Part shown: positions 8,257-15,145 of the stretch, piece by piece
Layout of the letters: the number at the start of each line of letters is the position of its first letter
Numbering within the stretch: position 1 is the first letter of the stretch
Virus record (IMG/VR): IMGVR_UViG_3300032287_000984
Coordinates: 1 to 25,682 of that record
DNA from: a virus
DNA length: 25,682 nucleotides
Reading direction: 5' to 3' (one strand)
Position numbers and translations under genes: made by a program
The notes under the pieces: model-generated
Told to the model about the DNA's origin: nothing
The model's input: only the letters and a program-made list of their open reading frames with translations
Databases searched by the model: none

Positions 8257-8684
8257 TGTTAGCAGATCAATTAAAAATTACTCAGGCAGATGCTTTTACC
8301 TTTTATTTAAAAGCTCATTTTTATCATTGGAATGTAGAAGGTCCAGATTTCGCGCAATACCATGAATTTTTAGCTGATTTATATCAAGATGTTTTTGAAT
8401 CAGTTGACACACTTGCCGAGTTAATTAGAACACTAGATGTTTATGCACCCGGCACAATGACCAGATTTAAAACATTGACAACCATTGAAGAAACCGATAT
8501 TATCCCTGATGCTAGAACAATGTTCATGAATTTGGCTCAAGAAAACATTAAAATGAGAGCATCATTGATGCGCTCATATGATATGGCAAACAAAGAAAAC
8601 GAGATTGGCATTGCCAATTTTCTGCAAGATAGAATTCAAGCCCATGAAAAACACTCTTGGATGTTGAGGTCAATTCTAAAATGA
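8256..8684 (+). CDS. dps: Dps-like ferritin (DNA-protecting ferroxidase)
   Basis: A 142-residue four-helix protein matching the Dps branch of the ferritin superfamily. The inter-subunit ferroxidase ligands line up by spacing with E. coli Dps H51, H63, D78 and E82 as H24 (in FYHWNVEGPDF), H36, D51 and E55 (SVDTLAE); the fifth ligand, D67, is replaced by A40 with D41 adjacent. Dps proteins form 12-subunit shells that oxidise Fe(II) with peroxide and can bind DNA. This protein lacks a long basic N-terminal tail, so DNA binding, if any, would use another surface. It is coupled to its neighbours by TAATG (8254-8258) and ATGA (8681-8684). Lying in the late region, it may protect phage DNA or the host from oxidative damage, or be packaged; that is inference. 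Confidence 0.85.
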   Translation: MLADQLKITQADAFTFYLKAHFYHWNVEGPDFAQYHEFLADLYQDVFESVDTLAELIRTLDVYAPGTMTRFKTLTTIEETDIIPDARTMFMNLAQENIKMRASLMRSYDMANKENEIGIANFLQDRIQAHEKHSWMLRSILK

Positions 8685-10564
8685 TTACAGATTTAGATGT
8701 TCAACACGAACTATTAAAGGTAGCTTTACTATCAACAGATAATTATTTGTCTATTGAGGAAGCCGCGCAAGATGCTGGCAGAGCAAATTCTGTAATGATG
8801 AAGGATTTTCTTTATCATTATGATTCTGCATATAGAGCATTGGTTTCCATTGGTATTTTGGATCAGCATCAAGAGTACATGCAAAAGCATCTGAATAACA
8901 TGTGGAAGTTATCTAAAGATGATGATGCAACTTTGGCTGACAATCCATATGCCGAAACCACCGGAATGAGTGGTGAGATGGGCGAATCAAGAGTCAATTC
9001 ATTTCTTGGATTTCATGCTGAAAAAGAATTAAATGAAAACGAAGTGACTGAAGATTTAAGAAAATGGTTTAAAGAAAAATGGGTCCGAATGGATACCAAG
9101 GGAAATATAAAAGGTGATTGTGCTCGCGAAGCTGGTGAGGGAAAACCAAAATGTTTACCACAAGCTAAAGCCAATGCTCTAAGCCAAGAAGAACGTGCGC
9201 GAGCAGCAAGACGTAAAAGAAGAGAAGATCCAAATCCAGAACGTGAAGGTAAACCCATTCATGTTAAAACAGAAAGTGTTACTGAAAGTGTTGAGGCATT
9301 AGAAGAAAAAAATGTGCCGACTAGTCCAGAGAAATGGGCGCAAGCAAAAGCCGCAGCAAAATTAAAATTTGCCGTATATCCTTGCGTACCATTAGATAGT
9401 TTGGCTATATCTAAAAATGGGCCAGCATTGCATGATGAGTTAGATATTGGTGATGAAATATTGACATATAATATGGAAAAAGATGTTTTAGAATGGAAAC
9501 CAATTATTCATAAACATTATTATGAAAATGCTCCTTTATTGGAAATAGGAAAACCAACTGGATTTTCAATTCGTTGCACACCTAACCACAAATGGGTAAT
9601 TATTAAAGAAAATAAACCAGAATATGATCCGAAAACAATAACACATGCACTTGTTGAAACGAAAGACTTAAATACTCACATGAAAATATTAATGTGTGCC
9701 ACATTAAAAAATGATTCTACATTGTTAATTGAAAATTGGTCTAAAAAAGACAATTGGATAGAAAAAGTTTTATCCATGAATGAAAAAGAAAGAGAAATAT
9801 TTTTAGCTAGTTCTGTTGTTTATGATGGTTGGGATAAAGGTGTTTCAACAAAAATAAAAGATCGGCATACTTTTGGATTTGTTCAAAAAGAATATGATCA
9901 TCTTTGGGCATCATTACTTGCAGCTTATTTAAATGGCTATTATGTTAATAGCAAACAAAAAGCGGAAGATATGACGGCAGCTAGTTATATTAGAAACAAA
10001 AGATTTCATAATACTCAAAATTTATATAAAAAAGAATCTGGAAATGAAGATGTGTGGTGTCCAACAACAGAAAATGAAACTTGGGTAATGATACAAAATG
10101 GATTGATTACAATTACTGGTAATTCAGCCTATGCTAATGGTTGGGCTGCAAAGAAATACAAAGAAATGGGTGGTGGTTGGAAATCAGTATCTGAAGAATC
10201 AGATTCATTTAAATCATTTTGTGACTTTCACGATTCGGGAATTGTAGAAGAAGAATTTATTTCTGATGGAAATGAATTGTATGAGGATTGGGGTGAAGTC
10301 GCAGAGCAAGTAGATGGAAAGACATTAAACAAACCATTCCTAACACCCAACGGTCCTAAGAAACGTGCAGTTTATGTAAAGAATGATTCTGGCAATGTAG
10401 TAAAAGTTAATTTTGGTGATCCGCACATGGAAATCAAGCGCGACAATCCAGAAAGAAGAAAGAGTTATAGGGCCAGACATAATTGCGACAATCCCGGTCC
10501 AAAACACAAAGCAAATTATTGGTCATGCAAATTTTGGTCTACAACACCAGTTTCAAAGCTATAA
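8681..10564 (+). CDS. Phage protein of unknown function (DUF6321/DUF5872-like regions) interrupted by an intein
   Basis: The start is ATG 8681, overlapping the dps stop as ATGA, giving a 627-residue precursor. Residues 1-75 are helical. Residues about 120-200 hold a Cys-containing basic region (DLRKWFKEKWVRMD, CAREAGEGKPKCLPQAKA, RARAARRKRRE) that resembles a conserved T4-like cyanophage domain I recall as DUF6321. Then comes KWAQAKAAAKLKFAVYP, which is interrupted. The intein occupies residues 235-481. The other half, SAYANGWAAKKYKEMGGGW, continues a motif I associate with DUF5872. The end (ERRKSYRARHNCDNPG, YWSCKFWS) is a further conserved Cys/Trp/Arg motif. Ligation would give a 380-residue extein. 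The function is unknown; location suggests a virion or morphogenesis role. Confidence 0.75.
   Translation: MITDLDVQHELLKVALLSTDNYLSIEEAAQDAGRANSVMMKDFLYHYDSAYRALVSIGILDQHQEYMQKHLNNMWKLSKDDDATLADNPYAETTGMSGEMGESRVNSFLGFHAEKELNENEVTEDLRKWFKEKWVRMDTKGNIKGDCAREAGEGKPKCLPQAKANALSQEERARAARRKRREDPNPEREGKPIHVKTESVTESVEALEEKNVPTSPEKWAQAKAAAKLKFAVYPCVPLDSLAISKNGPALHDELDIGDEILTYNMEKDVLEWKPIIHKHYYENAPLLEIGKPTGFSIRCTPNHKWVIIKENKPEYDPKTITHALVETKDLNTHMKILMCATLKNDSTLLIENWSKKDNWIEKVLSMNEKEREIFLASSVVYDGWDKGVSTKIKDRHTFGFVQKEYDHLWASLLAAYLNGYYVNSKQKAEDMTAASYIRNKRFHNTQNLYKKESGNEDVWCPTTENETWVMIQNGLITITGNSAYANGWAAKKYKEMGGGWKSVSEESDSFKSFCDFHDSGIVEEEFISDGNELYEDWGEVAEQVDGKTLNKPFLTPNGPKKRAVYVKNDSGNVVKVNFGDPHMEIKRDNPERRKSYRARHNCDNPGPKHKANYWSCKFWSTTPVSKL
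9383..10123 (+). mobile_element. In-frame intein (247 aa), Hint fold with probable degenerate endonuclease
   Basis: The segment starts with Cys1 in CVPLDSLAI and ends with TITGN followed by Ser+1. Block A is CVPLDSLAISKNG with IGDEILTYN. Block B is GFSIRCTPNHKWVI with the T-x-x-H motif at TPNH. Blocks F/G read VWCPTTENETWVMIQNG and LITITGN. The penultimate residue is Gly instead of the usual His, which is tolerated in some inteins. At 247 residues it is longer than a mini-intein and shorter than one with a full LAGLIDADG enzyme; the middle contains EREIFLASSVVYDGW and LASLLAAYLNGYYV, which look like a single degenerate LAGLIDADG-type unit. Removal rejoins AVYP with SAYANGW, restoring a contiguous motif. 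Confidence 0.9.
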
Positions 10565-10573
10565 GGGTATAAC

Positions 10574-11140
10574 ATGTTTAATGTCACAAAAGCACTTCAA
10601 GATGCAGTTCAAAAAGTTTTGGACGATTCACCAATGGCAGAAGCACTAATTGGTAATCAGACAAAGTTAGATGCCAATAAAAACGGTAAGCTAGACAAGC
10701 AAGACTTTAAACTTCTTCGCGGCGGCAAAAAAGAAAAAGAAAAGGAAGAACCCATTGAAGAAGCTAGGTTTAAAAAAGGACAGGATGTTGGTGATCCCGG
10801 TTTAAATTTCAAAAAAATTGCTGCTAAAGCTGCTGAAAAGTATGGTTCAAAAGCAGCAGGTCAAAGAGTTGCTGGTTTTGTTCTTAAAAAGAAACTTGCC
10901 AATTCCCGTATGAGTGAAGAAGCAGATCAGATTGAAGAACTAAAAAAATCAACTTTGACTTCTTATGCTGGTAAAAATGTTGAAGATCAACTTGACAGAG
11001 CATCAAGCGCCAGTTTTAAATCTGGTAAAGCTGGTGACATGTACAATAAAGCAGCAATTGCAAAAAAAGATATTAAACGTGCAAAGATGATGGGTGCAGC
11101 ACTACGCAAGCTGGCAGACCCAAATTATGGAAATAAATAA
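10574..11140 (+). CDS. EF-hand-loop protein, putative internal/virion protein
   Basis: A 188-residue highly charged, mostly helical protein with ribosome-binding site AAGGG at 10563-10567. Residues 33-44 (DANKNGKLDKQD) fit a single canonical 12-residue EF-hand calcium loop: D33, N35, N37, G38, L40, D41 and D44. A Lys/Glu linker follows (KKEKEKEEPIEE). Two helical regions rich in Ala/Lys (FKKIAAKAAEKYGSKAAGQR and AAIAKKDIKRAKMMGAALRK) occupy the rest, with SYAGKNVEDQLDRASSASF between. Proteins with this mix occur near structural genes in T4-like aquatic phages; an internal head or scaffold-type protein is my guess. A cluster of late-promoter motifs starts inside its final codons. Confidence 0.6.
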   Translation: MFNVTKALQDAVQKVLDDSPMAEALIGNQTKLDANKNGKLDKQDFKLLRGGKKEKEKEEPIEEARFKKGQDVGDPGLNFKKIAAKAAEKYGSKAAGQRVAGFVLKKKLANSRMSEEADQIEELKKSTLTSYAGKNVEDQLDRASSASFKSGKAGDMYNKAAIAKKDIKRAKMMGAALRKLADPNYGNK

Positions 11141-11151
11141 ATATATAAATT
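11132..11151 (+). promoter_or_regulatory. Late-promoter cluster (two AATAAATA plus TATAAATT)
   Basis: Three overlapping copies of the T4-like late box occur in 20 bases: AATAAATA at 11132-11139 and 11136-11143 (matching NATAAATA, the form I recall for T4-like cyanophages) and TATAAATT at 11144-11151. Initiation six bases after the second copy would give a leader of about 21 bases containing a GAGAG ribosome-binding site before ATG 11170. Confidence 0.5.
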
Positions 11152-11169
11152 CTATCAGAGAGATATAAA

Positions 11170-12498
11170 ATGATTAAAACAAAAAATTATATTCCAAGAA
11201 CAGTAACTAAGTTTACTTCTCCAGTTACTGGTAATAGAGCGGTTAAAGCCACAAGACAGTTTGGTGTTGATGCAGACGGCAAACTATTAAATACTGTCCC
11301 ACAAAGGTTTCCTGCTGGCAACATTGACCCCAATTTACCATCTGCTCCAGCGCATAAAACTGGTATGGATTTTAATAGAAGCGGCGAAGGTACAACTGCG
11401 TTTACTGCTCGCGCTCAGATGAAAGTGGCTAGGGATGTATCAACACCTAGAAGAGTTGTATCCGCAGATGATTATCCAGTAAAAAGATCAGCAGAATCAG
11501 AAAGAATGCGTAAAGCATCAGCAGAACATGACGCTGCAATTGAAGCAGACAAAAATCTTACTCCTGCTGGAACAATGTCTGCTGCACAAAAAATTGCAGC
11601 AATGAGAACATCAGCACAACCAGCACCAGCACCTTTAACAGTACACCATACCGTAAATACGCCTGTTAAACAAAGTTGGGAAAAAGAACATTCAGCATTC
11701 TACAAAAAAGCAGGAGCAGTTACCGTGACAAAACCTACAATGGAACAAGCAGTTTTTAATTTTTTATCAAAGAAACAATTTGGTGTAAATGAAGCAAAGT
11801 CAAAGATTGGTGAATATACCCATGGTCCAGTGACGGCAAGAATATATAAACTGAGCGGTCAGGAAAAATGGACTGACGGCAATCCATATAAGGTCCAACT
11901 TCATGTAAATGGTAAGCACCATGAGCCAGCAGATTACTGGACTGATGATGAAGATGATGCACATGGAACTGCTAAAATGATGGCAAAGAGGCATAAAGTT
12001 GATGAGCAAGCACCAACATCAGCAGCAAAGCCGGTTGTTGTTCCAACTAAAACAACAAATGTAACAAAACCAAAACCAAGAGAAACTATTCAGAATTCTG
12101 ATTACAAAGCCAGAATGAGAGCTAGAAAGAATCCAATCACAACTCACGAGGAAGTTGAGGTTGATGAGGTTGTTACTCTCAATGATAGTTTTGATTTTGG
12201 TTTAGATCTCAATGAGTCATATGATTTTGGTAGTTACTTATCAGCAGCAAAAACCATTTATGATGAAAATGAAGCAATTCAAGCTGCAAACGAATCATAT
12301 AAAGCGCAAGACACAGAGATTTTCTTTGAGGCATTTGCCGCTGAACAAATGGAAATCATTATTGCTGAAGAAGAAGCATTAGGCAACGAGGTTTCTGATG
12401 CTAAATATAGTATTGATGGCAACAATGCTCAGATTGAATACGTTGTTACAGAAGCCGATGGTATGCGTAAAAAATACGTTCACAAAGGCGCATGTTAA
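11170..12498 (+). CDS. Putative virion-associated protein, unknown function
   Basis: A 442-residue soluble protein. Residues 1-60 are basic and extended (YIPRTVTKFTSPVTGNRAVK). Residues about 60-190 are Ala/Arg/Lys-rich and low in structure. A compact domain lies near 208-275: IGEYTHGPVTARIYKLSGQE, then NPYKVQLHVNGKHHEPADYW and the acidic DDEDDAHGTAKMM. The last 130 residues are strongly acidic (EEVEVDEVV, then DFGLDLNESYDFG). A GAGAG ribosome-binding site and the late-promoter cluster precede it. The basic-to-acidic layout and neighbours suggest a structural or internal head protein; I cannot name it. Confidence 0.55.
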   Translation: MIKTKNYIPRTVTKFTSPVTGNRAVKATRQFGVDADGKLLNTVPQRFPAGNIDPNLPSAPAHKTGMDFNRSGEGTTAFTARAQMKVARDVSTPRRVVSADDYPVKRSAESERMRKASAEHDAAIEADKNLTPAGTMSAAQKIAAMRTSAQPAPAPLTVHHTVNTPVKQSWEKEHSAFYKKAGAVTVTKPTMEQAVFNFLSKKQFGVNEAKSKIGEYTHGPVTARIYKLSGQEKWTDGNPYKVQLHVNGKHHEPADYWTDDEDDAHGTAKMMAKRHKVDEQAPTSAAKPVVVPTKTTNVTKPKPRETIQNSDYKARMRARKNPITTHEEVEVDEVVTLNDSFDFGLDLNESYDFGSYLSAAKTIYDENEAIQAANESYKAQDTEIFFEAFAAEQMEIIIAEEEALGNEVSDAKYSIDGNNAQIEYVVTEADGMRKKYVHKGAC

Positions 12499-12538
12499 TT
12501 TCATCTAGGCATGGGTCATAACCATATTTAAAAAAATT

Positions 12539-12544
12539 AAGGAG
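12539..12544 (+). promoter_or_regulatory. Strong Shine-Dalgarno (AAGGAG) for the 12552 structural gene
   Basis: AAGGAG lies seven bases before ATG 12552 and is one of the best ribosome-binding sites in the window, consistent with an abundant structural product. The rest of the 53-base gap (12499-12551) holds an A-rich stretch and a weak ATGG/CCAT inverted repeat without a T-run; I see no terminator or clear promoter in it. Confidence 0.7.
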
Positions 12545-12551
12545 AAAGCTC

Positions 12552-13340
12552 ATGTCCTCATGGGGTAATTTAGATAACGTAGCAATTAAAGGAACTGTTA
12601 CAGTAGCTGCCGCAAACGGTAATGCTGTTTTGGGCATTTCATCTGAATTCAATTCAAATGTCAAAGCTGGTGATTATGTTTATATTGCCGCTAACAAGTA
12701 TCAGGTAGAGCAAGTTATTTCAAATACTAGCATTTACTTGACTTCAAATGCGGCTACTACTTCTGCTGGTGTACAAGCATATGTCCAGCAAGGTCCAAAA
12801 TATATTGCCAACGTAGCATTGTCAGAAAACACTTATACTATTCAGAGAGTATATAACGTCGATATTAATGAGATGCGTCCTAATCTATTAGGATCATTGA
12901 CCATTACCAATGCTGGTGCTGGTTACACTGCTGCTGCTATTGCAAATACCACATTAGCAATTGCGACTTCTGGTGCTACGCAACCTGTATCAAATGCACA
13001 AGCCAATCTAGTTTTCACTGGTGGTGTATTGACTGGTTATTACATTAACGTCGCTGGTACTGGTTATGTAACTGCTGCTACTGCAAATACAACTGCCACC
13101 ATTGCAACAAGTGGTTTATCACAACCCACAACAAATGCAACAGTAACATTGAACTTTGTTACCAGAGCAGACAATGCTGTTCATACTGGTTGGGTTCATT
13201 ACTTTACTTACACTGATGCATTGGGTCAAGTTAGACGCAAATCAGAAGTATTAGTTGCAATGTCCAAGAACTTCAATACTGATACTCCGGGCAATGTGAT
13301 CACAGATGCTGCTGACGATTCAATCTTCCCTGATGGTTAA
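12552..13340 (+). CDS. Virion structural protein with internal tandem repeat
   Basis: A 262-residue protein with a strong Shine-Dalgarno. The opening MSSWGNLDNVAIKGTVTV, with VLGISSEFNSNVKAGDYVYI and QQGPKYIANV, fits a family I recall as structural in T4-like marine phages. Residues about 117-198 contain two repeats of roughly 45 residues: LTITNAGAGYTAAAIANTTL with IATSGATQP, then INVAGTGYVTAATANTTATI with IATSGLSQP. These look like an extra module inserted into the family core, which resumes at VHTGWVHYFTYTDALGQVRR. It is probably an exposed virion protein with added surface repeats. Confidence 0.7.
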   Translation: MSSWGNLDNVAIKGTVTVAAANGNAVLGISSEFNSNVKAGDYVYIAANKYQVEQVISNTSIYLTSNAATTSAGVQAYVQQGPKYIANVALSENTYTIQRVYNVDINEMRPNLLGSLTITNAGAGYTAAAIANTTLAIATSGATQPVSNAQANLVFTGGVLTGYYINVAGTGYVTAATANTTATIATSGLSQPTTNATVTLNFVTRADNAVHTGWVHYFTYTDALGQVRRKSEVLVAMSKNFNTDTPGNVITDAADDSIFPDG

Positions 13341-13356
13341 AATTTAAAATAATATT

Positions 13357-13800
13357 ATGGCTGATACTAAAGTAAGTGACCTTCCTGTCGCTACGTCTGT
13401 TAGCGACAGTGATTTATTATATCTGGTACAGAATGTAACTAGTAAAAGAGTTACGGTTGGTACATTATTTGAAAATTTGAATAATGTGAGTTTGACTGGA
13501 AATGTTAGTTATTCTTCAGATGTGCAAACAATTACATATGCATCTGAAATTGACATTAACACTCCAGTCACTCTTTTGCAAGCAGATGCATCTGGTGGAG
13601 AATTAATTCTACCAGAAGCCACTAAAGAAAACCAAATCAAAATTCTAGTTATGACCTCCACAGAAGGTGGGGCGTATCATATCACCGAAAGAATTGCAAA
13701 TGGCAAATACTTGTCATTTTATGCAATGGGTGATACTGCCACATTAATGTATGTGGCTGGCAATTGGTATCTTATTGGAGGCACTGCTACGCTGTCTTAA
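13357..13800 (+). CDS. Phage structural protein, short fibre-type
   Basis: A 147-residue protein opening with MADTKVSDLPVATSVSDSDL and YLVQNVTSKRVTV, a leader very common in phage tail and fibre proteins. The C-terminal 90 residues are beta-rich with a patterned end (TLLQADASGGELILPEATKE, MYVAGNWYLIGGTATLS), as in small trimeric knob domains. It lies 16 bases after the previous structural gene and 2 bases before the next start. No catalytic motif is seen. I take it as a virion component, with location in the particle unknown. Confidence 0.7.
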   Translation: MADTKVSDLPVATSVSDSDLLYLVQNVTSKRVTVGTLFENLNNVSLTGNVSYSSDVQTITYASEIDINTPVTLLQADASGGELILPEATKENQIKILVMTSTEGGAYHITERIANGKYLSFYAMGDTATLMYVAGNWYLIGGTATLS

Positions 13801-13802
13801 CA

Positions 13803-14195
13803 ATGAATTTACAATTAAATGAAGATAACTTTATAATGTATGCGATAAAAAATTATGATAATCCAACTTGCAAAGGATTGTCTGAATTTAATGACGATAT
13901 AAAGAAGTTTGTATATTTAAAAAGACTGTTTAGAAAGTATAGAGCACGAAAAGATTTAAAAGAAAGGTTAATTTTAAATCATCTGATTGTTCTTTATAAT
14001 TTATTTGGGGCTGAAGCAACTACCAATATGTTGTTTTATAAGATTGAAAAGAGGTATTGGCCCCAACTAAAAACATTTCTAATATTCTTAAACATTATGC
14101 CCGAAAACTATATTATTACACATGTAGATGGAAACACGCATCAAACTGATATTCCAGTAGATCAAAAAATAATAGAAGTTTTAAGAGCAATTTAA
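13803..14195 (+). CDS. Conserved T4-like phage hypothetical protein
   Basis: The start is ATG 13803, two bases after the upstream stop; an extension to 13764 would overlap the previous gene by 37 bases and is unlikely. The 130-residue product opens MNLQLNEDNFIMYAIKNYDN, followed by a helical core (KKFVYLKRLFRKYRARKDLK, LILNHLIVLYNLFGAEATTN) and FLIFLNIMPENYI. This pattern is widely conserved in T4-like phages, but I know no function for it. Its stop directly precedes the ATG of another conserved protein, a pairing that I believe is also conserved. The high helix content suggests an adaptor or assembly role. Confidence 0.7.
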   Translation: MNLQLNEDNFIMYAIKNYDNPTCKGLSEFNDDIKKFVYLKRLFRKYRARKDLKERLILNHLIVLYNLFGAEATTNMLFYKIEKRYWPQLKTFLIFLNIMPENYIITHVDGNTHQTDIPVDQKIIEVLRAI

Positions 14196-14753
14196 ATGTC
14201 CAGATTCGTCGATTCAATCATTGCATATAGAATTCTTACTATGCTAGTGACTCCGTTTAATCAGACTGAGGCATTTAAGCAAGGTATTATTGACAAGAAT
14301 GGAAAAGAGTTGATGAGAATGGATCAACTCCATACTGTTGCTCAAAGAGATGCCTATTCTATTTTGCATAGAATGGTTTTTAGGCTCAAAAGAATTATTG
14401 AAAAAGTTCCAACTGAAAACAAAAAGTTAGTAAGTTTTGCTGCTGCTCTGTCTTTGGTTAAAGAACATCAAGAAAAAGAACCAATTGATTTGGAAAAACA
14501 ATTTATCACCCGAATGCAGGTTGATTTAACTGAGGAGTTGATTGTTACTGAGAAATTTATTAATGATAAATATCTTGTTCCTTTTAAACTTTTTATCGAG
14601 GATGCACCAGTAAATAATGCATCTGCGAGTCCCGGAATTGATGGATTGCCACCAGATTCAACAGTTCCAGTTAAACAACCTAATAAGTTAGTTAGAAGAA
14701 AACCAGTTTTTCTGACTAAGGAGATAAAATGGAAGAAACCGGAAAACAAGTAA
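14196..14753 (+). CDS. Conserved T4-like phage hypothetical protein
   Basis: A 185-residue protein starting directly after the previous stop. The N-terminal two thirds are helical: MSRFVDSIIAYRILTMLVTP, then QRDAYSILHRMVFRLKRIIE and LVSFAAALSLVKEHQEK. The C-terminal 45 residues are a Pro/Asn-rich tail ending in Lys (TVPVKQPNKLVRRKPVFLTK). I recognise the opening from other T4-like phages, always of unknown function and paired with a protein like the one before. The tail overlaps the start of the coiled-coil membrane gene by 25 bases, and that gene's ribosome-binding site AAGGAG lies inside it, implying coupled expression. Confidence 0.65.
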   Translation: MSRFVDSIIAYRILTMLVTPFNQTEAFKQGIIDKNGKELMRMDQLHTVAQRDAYSILHRMVFRLKRIIEKVPTENKKLVSFAAALSLVKEHQEKEPIDLEKQFITRMQVDLTEELIVTEKFINDKYLVPFKLFIEDAPVNNASASPGIDGLPPDSTVPVKQPNKLVRRKPVFLTKEIKWKKPENK

Positions 14754-15094
14754 ATGGGACTGGTGTATCTAGTATTAGACTCGCTGTTCTAGAAAAACAG
14801 TTTAATGTTCTGAGTAACAATTTTGATAAATTAGAAAGTAAAATTGAAAGCAATTATGTCACTCTACATAAAAGAATTAGTGAATTGCGCGACGATTTGC
14901 AAAATTCTATTGAGAAAAAACACGACAAATTAATTGAAAAAATCGACGATCAGATCAATAAAGATACTGAGCAACACAAAGCATTGTCTGATAAAGTTCA
15001 GCAAATTGAAAAGTGGAGATGGATGATCATGGGTGCTGCGGTTGTTGTAGGATTCTTAATTGGAAAAATTAATGTGGGTGGTCTATTCGGTTGA
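14729..15094 (+). CDS. Coiled-coil protein with C-terminal membrane anchor
   Basis: A 121-residue protein with strong AAGGAG at 14718-14723 before the ATG. Residues about 16-92 form a long heptad-type coiled coil (LAVLEKQFNVLSNNFDKLES and ELRDDLQNSIEKKHDKLIEK). After KWRW a single hydrophobic segment, about 97-113 (MIMGAAVVVGFLIG), would anchor it, followed by a short glycine-rich end. The layout resembles XhlA-type holin-associated proteins and small phage membrane proteins near lysis genes; a spanin pair lies 2 kb downstream. A lysis or membrane-tethering role is possible, not shown. It is the last gene before the terminator at 15121. Confidence 0.65.
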   Translation: MEETGKQVNGTGVSSIRLAVLEKQFNVLSNNFDKLESKIESNYVTLHKRISELRDDLQNSIEKKHDKLIEKIDDQINKDTEQHKALSDKVQQIEKWRWMIMGAAVVVGFLIGKINVGGLFG

Positions 15095-15119
15095 CATAAC
15101 CTTTTCACTCTGGTATCAT
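15091..15119 (+). promoter_or_regulatory. Near-consensus sigma70 promoter before the primase gene
   Basis: TTGACA at 15091-15096, a 17-base spacer, then TATCAT at 15114-15119 gives 11 of 12 consensus positions at ideal spacing in a true intergenic gap. Initiation is expected near 15126, inside the left arm of the hairpin at 15121-15139, leaving a leader of about 20 bases with TAGG at 15134-15137 as ribosome-binding site for ATG 15146. This is probably an early promoter for the replication and nucleotide block. Confidence 0.8.
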
Positions 15120-15120
15120 G

Positions 15121-15145
15121 AGCCTACTACATGTAGGCTTTTTTT
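15121..15145 (+). terminator. Rho-independent terminator at the end of the late gene block
   Basis: AGCCTAC (15121-15127) and GTAGGCT (15133-15139) form a perfect 7-bp stem with loop TACAT, and seven T residues follow (15139-15145). It ends directly before ATG 15146. It would stop transcripts from the structural genes. Any read-through RNA would have its TAGG ribosome-binding site buried in the stem. Confidence 0.85.
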
